NCBI GenBank assembly: GCA_027067385.1
Contig: JAMOVV010000084.1
Coordinates: 1 to 42,204, forward strand
Length of the DNA stretch: 42,204 bases
DNA from: Desulfarculaceae bacterium
Lineage (GTDB): Bacteria; Desulfobacterota; Desulfarculia; Desulfarculales; Desulfarculaceae
Direction: 5' to 3'
Shown here piece after piece: positions 14,963 to 24,073 of the stretch (its first letter is position 1; the number at the start of each line of letters is the position of its first letter). The position numbers and the translations under genes were made by a program. The notes beneath the pieces are model-generated. The model saw nothing but the letters and a program-made list of their open reading frames with translations, was not told where the DNA came from and did not search any database.

Positions 14963-16849
14963 TTGGGTAAAGTAACCAAAGCGCAGCCTTCGATCTTGCA
15001 GCGGATCAACAGCCCGGCCGACCTCAAGCAACTGGACCTGGCCGAGCTGGAGGACCTGGCCGCCGAGCTGCGCCAGCGGATCATCGAGGTGGTCAAGACC
15101 AACGGCGGACACCTGGCCCCCAGCCTGGGGGTGGTGGAGTTGACCCTGGCCCTGCACCGGGTCTTCGACTCGCCCCACGACCGCATCGTGTGGGACGTGG
15201 GACACCAGACCTATGCCCACAAGCTCATCACCGGACGCCGCGACCAATTCCATACCCTGCGCACCATGGGCGGGCTCTCGGGGTTTCCCAAGCGCTCCGA
15301 AAGCCCCCACGACACCTTTGACACCGGGCATTCCTCCACCAGCATCTCCGCCGCCCTGGGCATGTCGGTGGCCGACCACCTGCAAGAGGGCCACCACAAG
15401 ACCATAGCGGTGATCGGCGACGGCTCGCTCACCGCAGGCATGGCCTTCGAGGGGCTCAACCAGGCCGGCGACCTGGACGAGGACCTCATCGTGGTGCTCA
15501 ACGACAACGGCATGTCCATCGCCCCCAACGTGGGCGCCCTGGCCAAGTTCATGTCGCGGGCCCTCTCCGGCCGGGCCTACCTCACCTTTCGCAAGGAGGT
15601 GGAACGCTTCCTGCGTTCGGTGCCGGCGGTGGGTGATGAGCTGTTGGACCTGGCTAGGCGCTCCGAGGAATCCTTCAAGGCCTTCTCCACCCCGGGGGTG
15701 CTTTTCGAGGCCTTCAAGTTCCACTACGTGGGGCCCATCGACGGCCACCGCATCGACCGCCTGATGGACATATTCAGCCGGGTAGCCAAGCTCGACGGCC
15801 CCCAACTGGTGCACGTGCTCACCCGCAAGGGCAAGGGCTACGAACCGGCCGAGAAAAACCCCTCCCACTTTCACGGGGTGGGGGCCCTGGCGCCCAACGC
15901 CAAGCAGCCGGCCGAACCCAAGGCGCCTTCGTACACCGAGGTCTTCGGCCGCACCATGGTGGAGCTGGGCCAGCGCGAACCCAAGCTCATCGCCATCACC
16001 GCGGCCATGCCCGAGGGCACCGGCTTGCAGGGCTTTGCCGAGCGCTTTCCCGAGCGTTTCTGGGACGTGGGCATCGCCGAGCAGCACGCGGTGACCTTTG
16101 CCGGCGGCTTGGCCTGCTGCGGCTTTCGGCCGGTGGTGGCCATATACTCCACCTTCATGCAGCGGGCCATGGACCAGGTGGTGCACGACATCTGCCTGCA
16201 GGGCCTGCCGGTGATCCTGGCCATGGATCGGGGCGGTATCGTGGGCGAGGACGGGGCCACCCACCAGGGGCTCTTGGACCTGAGCTTCATGCGGGCCATT
16301 CCGGGGCTGGCGGTGATGGCCCCGGCCGACGAGGATGAGTTGCGCCACATGCTGGCCACCGCCCTGGCGCACGACGGGCCCTCGGTCCTGCGCTACCCGC
16401 GCGGCGCCGGCCGGGGGGTGGCCATGGAGGGCCCGGCCCGGCCCCTGGCCTGGGGCCAGGCCCAGGTGCGGCGCCAGGGAGACGACATCGCCCTAATCGG
16501 GCTGGGTGCCGGCGTGGCCCAGGCCGAGACGGCGGCCGAGCAACTGGCCGCCGATGGTGTGCAGGCCACGGTGATCAACGCCCGCTTTGTCAAGCCGCTG
16601 GATAGCGAGACGATCCTGGGGGCCATCGAGCGTTGCGGCCGGGTGGTGACGGTGGAAGAGAACATGGCCGCCGGCGGTTTCGGCTCGGCCGTGCTGGAAG
16701 CCATGGCCCGCCAGGGGATCAGCGCCCGGGTGAAGGTGGTGGCCGTGGACGACACCTTTGTGGAGCACGGCACCCAGGCCCAGCTACGCGCCGCCTACGG
16801 GGTGGACCACCAGGCGGTGCTGGCCGCCGCCCGGGAACTGCTGGACTGA
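14963..16849 (+). CDS. dxs: 1-deoxy-D-xylulose-5-phosphate synthase
   Basis: This 628-residue thiamine-diphosphate enzyme makes the first intermediate of the MEP isoprenoid pathway from pyruvate and glyceraldehyde 3-phosphate. The ThDP motif GDGS is at 152-155 with the following NDN; the catalytic Glu is E373 (GIAEQHAV), close to E370 of the E. coli enzyme. The transketolase C-terminal domain (VINARFVKPLD) is complete. The start is TTG at 14963 behind AGAGG; no ATG gives a full N-terminus. It is placed between ispA and tlyA, the common order in many bacteria. Confidence 0.96.
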   Translation: MGKVTKAQPSILQRINSPADLKQLDLAELEDLAAELRQRIIEVVKTNGGHLAPSLGVVELTLALHRVFDSPHDRIVWDVGHQTYAHKLITGRRDQFHTLRTMGGLSGFPKRSESPHDTFDTGHSSTSISAALGMSVADHLQEGHHKTIAVIGDGSLTAGMAFEGLNQAGDLDEDLIVVLNDNGMSIAPNVGALAKFMSRALSGRAYLTFRKEVERFLRSVPAVGDELLDLARRSEESFKAFSTPGVLFEAFKFHYVGPIDGHRIDRLMDIFSRVAKLDGPQLVHVLTRKGKGYEPAEKNPSHFHGVGALAPNAKQPAEPKAPSYTEVFGRTMVELGQREPKLIAITAAMPEGTGLQGFAERFPERFWDVGIAEQHAVTFAGGLACCGFRPVVAIYSTFMQRAMDQVVHDICLQGLPVILAMDRGGIVGEDGATHQGLLDLSFMRAIPGLAVMAPADEDELRHMLATALAHDGPSVLRYPRGAGRGVAMEGPARPLAWGQAQVRRQGDDIALIGLGAGVAQAETAAEQLAADGVQATVINARFVKPLDSETILGAIERCGRVVTVEENMAAGGFGSAVLEAMARQGISARVKVVAVDDTFVEHGTQAQLRAAYGVDHQAVLAAARELLD

Positions 16850-16851
16850 CC

Positions 16852-17592
16852 ATGGCCGCCAAGCAGCGCCTGGACCAGCGCCTGGTGGCCGACGGCCTGG
16901 CCCCCAGCCGCTCCCGGGCCCAGGCCCTGATCATGGCCGGCAAGGTGCGGGTCAACGGCCGGCCGGTGGCCAAGAGCGGCGCCCCGGTGGACCCGGCGGC
17001 CGTGGTGGAGCTGGCCGGCCCGGATCACCCCTATGTCTCGCGCGGCGGGGTGAAGCTGGCCGGGGCCCTGGATCATTTCCAACTCGACCCCGCGGGCATG
17101 GACTGCCTGGACGTGGGCGCCAGCACCGGCGGGTTTACCGACTGCCTGTTGCAACGGGGCGCGGCCCGGGTCACCGCGGTGGACGTGGGCTACGGCCAGT
17201 TGGCCTGGAAACTGCGCAGCGCCCCACGGGTGACGGTCTACGAGAGGGTCAACGCCCGCCACCTGCCACCGCAGGTGGCTCCCGGCCCCTTTGACCTGGT
17301 GGTGGCCGACGTCTCCTTCATCAGCCTCACCCTGGTCATCCCCAACCTGGTGACCCGCCTGGGGCCGGGCGGCCGCCTGCTGTGCCTGGTCAAGCCGCAG
17401 TTCGAGGCCGGCCGCCACCAGGTGGGCAAGGGCGGGGTGGTGCGCGACCCGGCGGTGCGGCAAGAGGCAGTGGACAAGGTGACCCGGCACATCGAGGGCC
17501 TGGGCCTGGCGGTGCAGGGCCACTGCCCCAGCCCCATCACCGGGCCGGCCGGCAACCAGGAGTTTTTCGTCTTGGCCCGCCGGGGCGGTTGA
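16852..17592 (+). CDS. tlyA: TlyA family rRNA 2'-O-methyltransferase
   Basis: This 246-residue protein has an N-terminal S4 RNA-binding domain (RLDQRLVADGLAPSRSRAQA, about 5-65) and an FtsJ/RrmJ-type SAM methyltransferase. The SAM loop DVGASTGGFTDCLL starts at D87, followed by ADVSFISL and LVKPQFEAG. TlyA proteins methylate ribose 2'-OH in rRNA (C1409 and C1920 in mycobacteria); some relatives are annotated as haemolysins. The ATG at 16852 follows the dxs stop by 2 bp, so it is translated within the same operon. Confidence 0.93.
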   Translation: MAAKQRLDQRLVADGLAPSRSRAQALIMAGKVRVNGRPVAKSGAPVDPAAVVELAGPDHPYVSRGGVKLAGALDHFQLDPAGMDCLDVGASTGGFTDCLLQRGAARVTAVDVGYGQLAWKLRSAPRVTVYERVNARHLPPQVAPGPFDLVVADVSFISLTLVIPNLVTRLGPGGRLLCLVKPQFEAGRHQVGKGGVVRDPAVRQEAVDKVTRHIEGLGLAVQGHCPSPITGPAGNQEFFVLARRGG

Positions 17593-17670
17593 GCGCCCCG
17601 GCCAGGCATCGCTTGTCATAGCCGACCCCAGGTGCTAGATGTTTTGGCAGCAAACCCACCTTGGAGCACG

Positions 17671-19098
17671 ATGATGGCCAAACTGAGCAAGAAGCAACTC
17701 GCGAGCCTGCAAAAGAAACTGGCCCGCCGGCCCAAGCCGGCTTGGGACCAGGCCGGCCCGGCGGTTCGCGAGGAGATCATGTCCCTGGGCGAGGACTACA
17801 AGGAGTTCCTGGACCAGGCCAAGACCGAGCGCATGGCCGTCCAGGCCGTGGCCAAGATGGCCCGCCGGGCCGGGTTCAAGACCCCCGGCAGCAAGACGGC
17901 GGGCCGCAAGCTTCTGGTGCCCTACAAGGATAAGGTCATCGCCTTGGCCGTGCTGGGCCGCAGGAAGCCCAGCGCCGGCCTGCGCATCATCGGGGCCCAC
18001 AGCGACGCCCCGCGCCTGGACCTGAAGATGCACCCGCTCTACGAGGACCAGGAGCTGGCCTTTCTCAAGACCCACTATTACGGGGGCATCAAGAAATACC
18101 AGTGGCTGGCCCGGCCCTTGGCCATCCACGGGGTGATCTGCCGGGCCGACGGCCAGACAGTCCAGGTACACCTGGGCGACGACCCGGCCGACCCGGTCTT
18201 CACCCTGCTGGACCTGCTGCCCCACCTGAGCCGCAAGAGCCAGGGGCAAAAGAAGGTATCGGTCGCCTTTGAGGCCGAGCGCATGAACCTGCTGCTGGCC
18301 GGCCTGCCGGTGGATAGCGATCAAAAGGGCGAGAAGGTTAAGCTGGCGGTCTTGCAATACCTAAACCGCAAGTACGGCGTGGTGGAGGCCGACCTCATAA
18401 GCGCCGAGCTGGAGATCGTGCCGGCCGGCCCGGCCCGCGACGTGGGCCTGGACCGCTGCATGGTGGGCGGCTATGGCCAGGACGACCGGGCCTGTTGTTT
18501 CAGCGCGGTGCGGGCCATTTTGGGGGTGAAGAACCCGGCCGTGACCTGCGTGAGCTTGTTGGTGGACAAGGAGGAGATCGGCTCCGACGGCTCCACCGGG
18601 GCCAAGAGCCGTTTCCTGGAGCAGCTTACGGCCACGTTGCTTGAGGCGGCCGGCGAAAAGGCGTCCTACCTCAACGTGACCCGGGCCCTGGCCGAGACCC
18701 GGGCCATCAGCGCCGATGTCAACGCGGCCTTTGACCCCGACTTCCCCGAGGTGCATGAGAAGCGCAACGCCGCCTACCTGGGCTATGGCGTCACCCTCAC
18801 CAAGTACACCGGCAGCGGCGGCAAGTACGGGGCCAGCGACGCCAACCCGGAATACCTGGCCTGGCTGCGCAAGGTGTGGGACCGGGCCAAGGTGCCCTGG
18901 CAGGCGGCGGGCATGGGCAAGATCGACGAGGGCGGCGGCGGCACCATCGCCAAGCTACTGGCGGTTTACGGCATGGAGATCGTGGACGCCGGGCCGGCCC
19001 TGTTCAACATGCACTCGCCCTTTGAGATCAGCCACAAGGCCGATATCCACGCCACGGTAAAGGCCTTTGAGGCCTTCTTCGCCGCCGGGCTCAAGTAG
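17671..19098 (+). CDS. M18 family aspartyl aminopeptidase
   Basis: This 475-residue dinuclear zinc aminopeptidase releases N-terminal acidic or neutral residues from peptides. The probable metal and catalytic residues are H110 (GAHSDAPRLDLK), D271/D272 (GQDDR), E301/E302 (DKEEIGSDG), D349 (ADVNAAF) and H448 (NMHSPFE). It is close to the bacterial APE1/ApeB group. ATG at 17671 is preceded by GGAG; the following ATG at 17674 is an equally possible start. A 78-bp gap separates it from tlyA, and a strong hairpin lies about 90 bp downstream. Confidence 0.92.
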   Translation: MMAKLSKKQLASLQKKLARRPKPAWDQAGPAVREEIMSLGEDYKEFLDQAKTERMAVQAVAKMARRAGFKTPGSKTAGRKLLVPYKDKVIALAVLGRRKPSAGLRIIGAHSDAPRLDLKMHPLYEDQELAFLKTHYYGGIKKYQWLARPLAIHGVICRADGQTVQVHLGDDPADPVFTLLDLLPHLSRKSQGQKKVSVAFEAERMNLLLAGLPVDSDQKGEKVKLAVLQYLNRKYGVVEADLISAELEIVPAGPARDVGLDRCMVGGYGQDDRACCFSAVRAILGVKNPAVTCVSLLVDKEEIGSDGSTGAKSRFLEQLTATLLEAAGEKASYLNVTRALAETRAISADVNAAFDPDFPEVHEKRNAAYLGYGVTLTKYTGSGGKYGASDANPEYLAWLRKVWDRAKVPWQAAGMGKIDEGGGGTIAKLLAVYGMEIVDAGPALFNMHSPFEISHKADIHATVKAFEAFFAAGLK

Positions 19099-19186
19099 GG
19101 GGCTGGCTGTATGGGCCGCGGTAGGCAGTGGAGTTGGCGGCCAGGCTACCTGGCGCAAAGAATACTGCTGGCTATAACCACAAAAG

Positions 19187-19214
19187 AGCCGCCCCAAAGG
19201 GCGGCTTCTGTTTT
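19187..19214. terminator. Bidirectional Rho-independent terminator
   Basis: An 8-bp stem AGCCGCCC (19187-19194) / GGGCGGCT (19199-19206) with a CAAA loop is followed by TCTGTTTT on the plus strand. On the minus strand the same stem is followed by CTTTTGTGG. It would end the M18 aminopeptidase transcript and, from the other side, the rpsU transcript. Confidence 0.8.
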
Positions 19215-19221
19215 GGTTTAA

Positions 19222-19452
19222 GGTGAGCGCCGGAAGGATCAGCCCCGCTTAGCGCCGGTACGTTTCGCCCGTTTGAGCCCCGATCCCTTTCGCCTCGTTT
19301 GCGCGGCGGCCCTTTTGCTTCGCTTGCGCGCCGGGCCGTTTCGCCTTGCTTGCGCGCCGGGCCGTTTCGCCTAGCTTGAGCCCCGGTCTTCTTCGTCTTG
19401 CTTGAGCGCCGGGTTAATTAGCCCTGGCTGGCCGGCGGCCGGATCAGCGCCG
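19222..19452. repeat. 26-bp tandem repeat array downstream of rpsU
   Basis: About nine degenerate 26-bp units lie between the terminator and the rpsU stop, with the best phase at 19271, 19297, 19323, 19349, 19375 and 19401. The core of each is CTTGCGCGCCGGGCCGTTTC or a close variant; the units at 19323 and 19349 are nearly identical. A shortened 23-bp unit (19248) and a diverged unit (19222) precede them. The last diverged unit (19427-19452) runs into the rpsU 3' end and shares GGATCAGC, which includes the rpsU stop, with the first unit. The period is not a multiple of three and no gene is seen. Confidence 0.8.
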
Positions 19453-19647
19453 GGAGCGGGCCCGCGCCCGCGCCAACTGGCGGCGCAGACGGCGACGCGC
19501 CTGCCGCTGTTTGCGGCGACGGGCATCAGAAGGCTTCTCGTGCCAGCGTTTTTCCTTTAGCTGGCGAAAGACGCCCTCTTTGGTCAGCTTGCGCTTGAGC
19601 GCCTTTATGGCCTTCTCCACGTTGTTGTCCACAACCTGGACCTGCAA
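19444..19647 (-). CDS. rpsU: 30S ribosomal protein S21
   Basis: The product is a 67-residue basic protein with the S21 signature QVQVVDNNVEKAIKALKRKLTKEGVFRQLKEKRWHEKPSDARRRK and an Arg-rich tail. S21 sits on the small subunit platform and helps mRNA-rRNA pairing at initiation. I chose TTG at 19647: it is placed 5-6 nt after a perfect AAGGAGGTGATC anti-16S sequence and gives the family's normal start. The GTG at 19656 lies inside that Shine-Dalgarno and is rejected. It is monocistronic, with a strong upstream promoter. Confidence 0.95.
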   Translation of the reverse strand: MQVQVVDNNVEKAIKALKRKLTKEGVFRQLKEKRWHEKPSDARRRKQRQARRRLRRQLARARARSRR

Positions 19648-19715
19648 AGCGATCACCTCCTTCTTAAGCCTGGTGGGGGCGCGGCCAGCGATTGCGGCCA
19701 GCCCCGGAACGTGTA

Positions 19716-19744
19716 AATATAACTAAGGGCACTGAGACTGTAAA
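19716..19744 (-). promoter_or_regulatory. Predicted rpsU promoter
   Basis: On the minus strand TTTACA (19744-19739) and TATATT (19721-19716) are separated by exactly 17 bp. Both are 5/6 matches to the sigma70 consensus, in a locally AT-rich patch. The start of rpsU is about 70 bp downstream. Confidence 0.7.
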
Positions 19745-19773
19745 GAGGAAAACGTTATGGTGGGGGAGGGGCT

Positions 19774-20706
19774 ATGAACCTGGGCTCGGGAGGCATTACC
19801 CTGGCTCTGGGTGGCGGCGGCGCGCGGGGGTTTGCCCACGTGGGAGTGATGGAAGCGCTGAGCCAGGGCGGAGTGCGGGTGCGCTCGATCGTGGGCACCA
19901 GCGCCGGGGCCATCGCCGGGGCGGGATACGCCCTGGGGGCCACGCCGGCCTACATGCGTATGCGCATACGCAGGTTCGCGGCCAGCCCCCTGGCCAACGA
20001 CCCCAAGCTACGAGCCCTTTTGCCGGTGGGTGACGAGAACGAGCTTGACACCCTCACCGGCCGGGTGGGCCGTCTGTACTGCCGGGGCAAGGTGGTCAAG
20101 TCGTTGTTCCTGGAGCCTTCCATTTTGGGTCCCGACTTTTTCCGAGCTATGGTGGAGTTTTTTATTCCCGAGGTTGATTTCAAAGACCTGGAGATTCCCT
20201 TTGCCGCGGTGGCCACCGACATCAAGACCGGCAAGCCGGTGGTTTTTGACCGCGGACCCCTGCGGCCGGCCCTGGTGGCCAGTTGCTCGGTGCCGGGGGT
20301 GGCCCCGCCGGTGGAGCTGAACGGGCTCCACCTCACTGACGGCGGGGTGGCCAGCCTGGTGCCGGCGGACATTGCCCGGGCGCGCGGCGACTGCAATATC
20401 TTGGCGGTGTCGGTGGAGCGCCAGGCCGGCACCAGCGAGACGCCCGGCTCCTCGCTGGAGTTTTACCTGCGCGCCGGCGAGATTCAAGGCGGCCTGCTCA
20501 CCGAGCTGCAGTTGCAAGAGGCCGACCTGGTGCTGCGGCCCGATGTGGGCGAAGTGCACTGGGTGGATTTCTCCCGGCACCAGTGGTTCATCGAGCAGGG
20601 CAAGGCGGCGGCGCTGGCCTGCTGGCCCAAGATCAAGCGCCTGGCCCGGCCCCGCCTGCTGGGCTGGCCGCGCCGGCGCACCACCCAAGAGTGCGGGCGG
20701 GAATGA
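19774..20706 (+). CDS. Patatin-like phospholipase family protein, RssA-type
   Basis: This 310-residue canonical bacterial patatin-like protein has the oxyanion hole GGGGARG at 13-19, the nucleophile GTSAG with S43, and the DGG motif at D189 ([13 protein letters not shown]). It would hydrolyse acyl esters such as phospholipids. There is no signal peptide. The ATG is preceded by GGGGGAGGGG. It is divergent from rpsU and 4 bp upstream of rarA, so likely co-transcribed with it. Unlike the copy at 6344 all catalytic segments are standard. Confidence 0.9.
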   Translation: MNLGSGGITLALGGGGARGFAHVGVMEALSQGGVRVRSIVGTSAGAIAGAGYALGATPAYMRMRIRRFAASPLANDPKLRALLPVGDENELDTLTGRVGRLYCRGKVVKSLFLEPSILGPDFFRAMVEFFIPEVDFKDLEIPFAAVATDIKTGKPVVFDRGPLRPALVASCSVPGVAPPVELNGLHLTDGGVASLVPADIARARGDCNILAVSVERQAGTSETPGSSLEFYLRAGEIQGGLLTELQLQEADLVLRPDVGEVHWVDFSRHQWFIEQGKAAALACWPKIKRLARPRLLGWPRRRTTQECGRE

Positions 20707-20710
20707 TTTG

Positions 20711-22075
20711 ATGGAGCTCTTCGAGTCCCCCTCCAACCAGCCGTCCGCCGGGATCGAGGCGCCCTTGGCCGAGCGTATGCGGCCGGCCGAGCTGGGGCAT
20801 TTCGTGGGCCAAGAGCACCTGTTGGGCCCGGGGCGTCCCCTGGCCCGGCTCATCGCCGGCGGCCGGCGCGCCTCGCTGGTTTTCTGGGGGCCGCCCGGCT
20901 CGGGCAAGACCACCCTGGCCCGGCTGCTGGCCCAGCACTGGGAGGCCGAGTTCGTGGAGTTCTCGGCCGTGCTCAGCGGGGTGGCCGACATCCGGCGGGT
21001 GGTGGAGCAGGCGCGGCGGCTCATAAAGCGCGGCCGCTCTACGGTGCTCTTTGTGGATGAGATTCACCGTTTCAACAAGGCCCAGCAGGACGCCTTTTTG
21101 CCCCACGTGGAGTCCGGGATCATCACCCTGCTGGGGGCCACCACCGAGAACCCCAGCTTCGAGATAATCGCCGCCTTGCTCTCGCGGGTGCGGGTGATGG
21201 TCCTGCAGCCCCTGGGCGAGGCCGACCTGCGGGCCATTGCCGAGCGCGCCCTGGCCGACCCCGAGCGCGGCTTGGGCGGCCGCGGCCTGGAGGTGAGCCC
21301 GCGGGCCCTGGACCACCTGGTGGCCGCCGCCTTTGGCGACGCCCGCCGGCTGCTCACCAGCCTGGAGGTGGCCGCCCTCGGCGCTCCCCTGGGCCCCGGC
21401 GGCCTGCGCCGGGTGGAGTTGAAGCTGGCCGAGGCGGCGGTGGGCCGCCGGGCCCTGCGCTACGACAAGTCCGGCGAGGAGCACTACAATCTCATCAGCG
21501 CCCTGCACAAGGCCCTGCGGGGCTCGGACCCCGACGCCGCCCTGTACTGGCTCACCCGCATGCTCCAGGCCGGCGAGGACCCTCACTACCTGCTGCGGCG
21601 CATGATGCGTTTCGCCTCCGAGGACGTGGGGCTGGCTGACCCCTATGCCCTGAACCAGGTGAACGCCGCCCTGGGGGCCTTTGACCTGATGGGTCGGCCC
21701 GAGGGCGACCTGGCCCTGGCCCAGGCCGCGGTGTACCTGGCCCTGGCGCCCAAGTCCAACTCCCTGTACCGGGCGCAAAAGGCGGTGCAAAAAGACGTGG
21801 AAGAGCACGGCCACCTGGAGGTGCCGATGGCCATCCGCAACGCCCCCACCAAGCTGATGAAGGACTTGGGATACGGCCGGGGCTACCAGTATCCTCATGA
21901 CCATCCCGACGCACTGGTGCCCCAGCAGTACCTGCCGGACAAGTTGGCCGACCGGCGGTATTACCAGCCCGGCTCCCGGGGGCGGGAAAAACTGCTGCGC
22001 CAGCGGCTGGAGGAGATCAGGCAGAAGCGGCGAGCCCTGAGGGCGCGGCAGGTGCGGAAGCGGCGTGATACTTAA
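20711..22075 (+). CDS. rarA: Replication-associated recombination protein A (MgsA/WHIP AAA+ ATPase)
   Basis: This 454-residue AAA+ ATPase acts at stalled replication forks. Walker A GPPGSGKT is at 60-67, Walker [11 protein letters not shown] has D116/E117, and sensor 1 is GATTENPSF. The C-terminal MgsA/WHIP tetramerisation region ([23 protein letters not shown], then [10 protein letters not shown]) is complete. ATG at 20711, directly after the patatin-like gene, gives the normal MELFESP-type start; the frame open upstream is within that gene. The C-terminus is an extended basic helix. Confidence 0.94.
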   Translation: MELFESPSNQPSAGIEAPLAERMRPAELGHFVGQEHLLGPGRPLARLIAGGRRASLVFWGPPGSGKTTLARLLAQHWEAEFVEFSAVLSGVADIRRVVEQARRLIKRGRSTVLFVDEIHRFNKAQQDAFLPHVESGIITLLGATTENPSFEIIAALLSRVRVMVLQPLGEADLRAIAERALADPERGLGGRGLEVSPRALDHLVAAAFGDARRLLTSLEVAALGAPLGPGGLRRVELKLAEAAVGRRALRYDKSGEEHYNLISALHKALRGSDPDAALYWLTRMLQAGEDPHYLLRRMMRFASEDVGLADPYALNQVNAALGAFDLMGRPEGDLALAQAAVYLALAPKSNSLYRAQKAVQKDVEEHGHLEVPMAIRNAPTKLMKDLGYGRGYQYPHDHPDALVPQQYLPDKLADRRYYQPGSRGREKLLRQRLEEIRQKRRALRARQVRKRRDT

Positions 22076-22177
22076 GACGGCCCGGGACTCACGCGAGACA
22101 AACGCCCCAGCCGGCGGGCGTCAACCAACGGGTCGGCGCCAACAAAAAGGCGAGGCAGGTAAAAAAGGAACCGCGGG

Positions 22178-22444
22178 TTACTTCACCACCCGCAGCTTGG
22201 GGGGACCCTGGGGCACGGGCGGACGCCTGGCGTGGGGGGCCAGACTCTGGGTGGCCCGGATGCCGTTGATGAGGAAAAAGGCGATAACCGAGCGCTGCCA
22301 CTGTCGGCTGGGCTCCGGCGACTCCATGCGGGCCTGCACCCGGGGCAGGAGTTTCTCCAATTCGTCCTGGTCCATCTCCAGGACCTCGTCGGCCAGGCGG
22401 TCCAGGATCGCGCCAATGTCACCGTGCTTGGTCGGTTGTTTCAT
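22178..22444 (-). CDS. Small hypothetical protein
   Basis: The product is an 88-residue protein I do not recognise. Its first half is acidic and helical (IGAILDRLADEVLEMDQDELEKLLPRVQARM), followed by SRQWQRSVIAFFLINGIRAT and a Pro/basic tail. There is no signal peptide. ATG at 22444 or GTG at 22459 could be the start; the ribosome binding site is weak. It is convergent with rarA and divergent from pgi. The amphipathic helices and amino acid use favour a real gene over the overlapping plus-strand frames. Confidence 0.55.
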   Translation of the reverse strand: MKQPTKHGDIGAILDRLADEVLEMDQDELEKLLPRVQARMESPEPSRQWQRSVIAFFLINGIRATQSLAPHARRPPVPQGPPKLRVVK

Positions 22445-22490
22445 GCCGCACAATCTCACAAGTTAATTGCCAATATACTCCGGCACGGCC

Positions 22491-22519
22491 TTGTTTGTCA
22501 AACTAAGGCGACGTATAAT
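22491..22519 (+). promoter_or_regulatory. Predicted pgi promoter
   Basis: TTGTTT (22491-22496) and a perfect TATAAT (22514-22519) are separated by 17 bp. The expected transcript would have a leader of about 100 nt before the pgi ATG at 22627. A GTG/ATG-started 26-34 codon frame (VENVSWLQMVMLSG...) lies in this leader and ends at 22642, overlapping the pgi start, but it lacks a well-spaced ribosome binding site. Confidence 0.65.
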
Positions 22520-22626
22520 CTACTGGCTGGGGGAGGGGTGGAAAACGTATCGTGGTTACAGATGGTTATGCTGTCTGGCCGTGTTAAGGCGGATAGGGGC
22601 GAAACCAAACGGTGGAGCAAAGGGCT

Positions 22627-24021
22627 ATGGCGGACGATATGATCAGCCTGGATTATGGCTTCTGCACCCCCGCGGTGTTGGGGGAGCAGCACGGACTGGA
22701 GTTGGCCGAGTTTGAGCAGCGGGTGCGCCGGGCCCAGCAGTGGATGGGCGGCCTACGGCAAGAGGGTAAGTTGGGCTTTTTAGACCTGCCGTCGCAGGAC
22801 CAGTCCGATTTGGCTCCCATCATGGAACAGGCCGAGCGCCTGCGGGGCTTGGCCGATACCTTGGTGGTGCTGGGCATCGGGGGCAGCGCCCTGGGGACTA
22901 CGGCGGTGGACATGGCCCTGGCCGGCACCCTGCGCAACGTGGCGCCCCGGCCGGAGGGGGCCATGCGGGTCCTGGTGGCCGACAACCCCGAGCCCCGCAG
23001 CTTTGGGCAACTGCTCGACGGCCTGGATTTGCAGCGCACCGCCTTTAACGTCATCTCCAAGTCCGGCTCCACCGCCGAGACCATGAGCCAGTTCCTGGTG
23101 GTGCGGGAGTTGTTGGAACAAAAGCTGGGGGCCGAGCAGGCCGTGGCCCGGCTGGTCTTCACCACCGATCCCGAGCTGGGCAACCTGCGGCTCATCGCCC
23201 GGGACGAGCCGGTGGCCTGCCTGGAGGTGCCCCGCAACGTGGGCGGGCGCTACTCGGTGCTCAGCGCGGTGGGGCTCTTGCCCCTGGCCTGCGCCGGCCA
23301 CGACCTGGGCGAGCTGCTGGCCGGCGCGGCCGAGATGACCCAGCGGGTGTTGCGTCCCGGGTTGGCCGACAACCTGGCGGCGGTCTTTGCCGCCCTGTGC
23401 GTGGGCTACTCGGAGCGCGGTCGCAACGTCCTGGTGATGATGCCCTATGCCAGCGACCTCTTTGGCCTGGCCCAGTGGTTCGCCCAGCTTTGGGCCGAGA
23501 GCCTGGGCAAGGCCCGCAGCTTAGACGGCGAGTTGGTGCACCGGGGCCAGACCCCGGTGGCCGCGGTGGGCACCACCGACCAGCACAGCCAGTTGCAGCT
23601 CTACATGGAAGGCCCCCAGGATAAGCTGGTGGTGTTCATCCTGCCGGAGGATTACCAGCGGGTCATCACCATCCCCCGGCGCTACCAGCAGATTGAGTCG
23701 CTGGCCTACCTGGGCGGCCAAACCCTTTGCCGGCTGGCCCAGGCCGAGGCCGCAGCCACCGCCGCCGCCTTGGCCGGCGGTGGACGGCCGTCGATGACCC
23801 TGCGCCTGCCGGCGGTGAACGCCCGCTGCCTGGGCCAGGTGCTGTTGATGCTGGAGGCGGCCACGGTGATCGCCGGCGGCATGTTGGGCGTCGATCCCCT
23901 GGACCAGCCCGGGGTGGAGATGAGCAAGCGGCTCACCTACGGCCTGATGGGCCGCCGCGGGTTTGAGGACGAGCGCCGGCAGATGGAGGGCTTTGCCGCG
24001 GCGCCGCGTTTCGTGGTCTAG
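22627..24021 (+). CDS. pgi: Glucose-6-phosphate isomerase
   Basis: This 464-residue enzyme interconverts glucose 6-phosphate and fructose 6-phosphate. It has the SIS phosphate-binding region GIGGSALG (from 83), SKSGSTAET at 144-152, the catalytic E291 (LWAESLGK) and H320 (TDQHSQLQLYMEGP). The length matches the short bacterial form, not the 550-residue gamma-proteobacterial form. ATG at 22627 is chosen over a GTG five codons upstream; GGAG lies 10 nt before it. A GC-rich hairpin follows the stop codon. Confidence 0.95.
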   Translation: MADDMISLDYGFCTPAVLGEQHGLELAEFEQRVRRAQQWMGGLRQEGKLGFLDLPSQDQSDLAPIMEQAERLRGLADTLVVLGIGGSALGTTAVDMALAGTLRNVAPRPEGAMRVLVADNPEPRSFGQLLDGLDLQRTAFNVISKSGSTAETMSQFLVVRELLEQKLGAEQAVARLVFTTDPELGNLRLIARDEPVACLEVPRNVGGRYSVLSAVGLLPLACAGHDLGELLAGAAEMTQRVLRPGLADNLAAVFAALCVGYSERGRNVLVMMPYASDLFGLAQWFAQLWAESLGKARSLDGELVHRGQTPVAAVGTTDQHSQLQLYMEGPQDKLVVFILPEDYQRVITIPRRYQQIESLAYLGGQTLCRLAQAEAAATAAALAGGGRPSMTLRLPAVNARCLGQVLLMLEAATVIAGGMLGVDPLDQPGVEMSKRLTYGLMGRRGFEDERRQMEGFAAAPRFVV

Positions 24022-24024
24022 GGC

Positions 24025-24043
24025 GGCCCCGCAGACCGGGGCC
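24025..24043 (+). other. GC-rich stem-loop after pgi
   Basis: GGCCCCG (24025-24031) pairs with CGGGGCC (24037-24043) around a CAGAC loop, 4 bp after the pgi stop. There is no T-run, so it may stabilise the mRNA 3' end rather than terminate. Confidence 0.45.
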
Positions 24044-24073
24044 CTGGTTGATGGTTGATACGGGTAAGCGGGC

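Noticed and set aside
14942-16372. 476-codon open frame antisense to dxs
   Set aside because: It is a His/Gly/Gln-rich shadow typical of high-GC genes, without a start signal or domain, exactly opposite a full-length dxs.
20633-21904. 423-codon minus-strand frame opposite rarA
   Set aside because: Shadow of rarA, whose Walker motifs are intact; composition is typical of antisense high-GC frames.
22535-22642. Leader peptide upstream of and overlapping pgi
   Set aside because: The frame is open and in phase with a GTG and two ATG codons, but no properly spaced ribosome binding site exists and the peptide has no feature such as regulatory codon runs.
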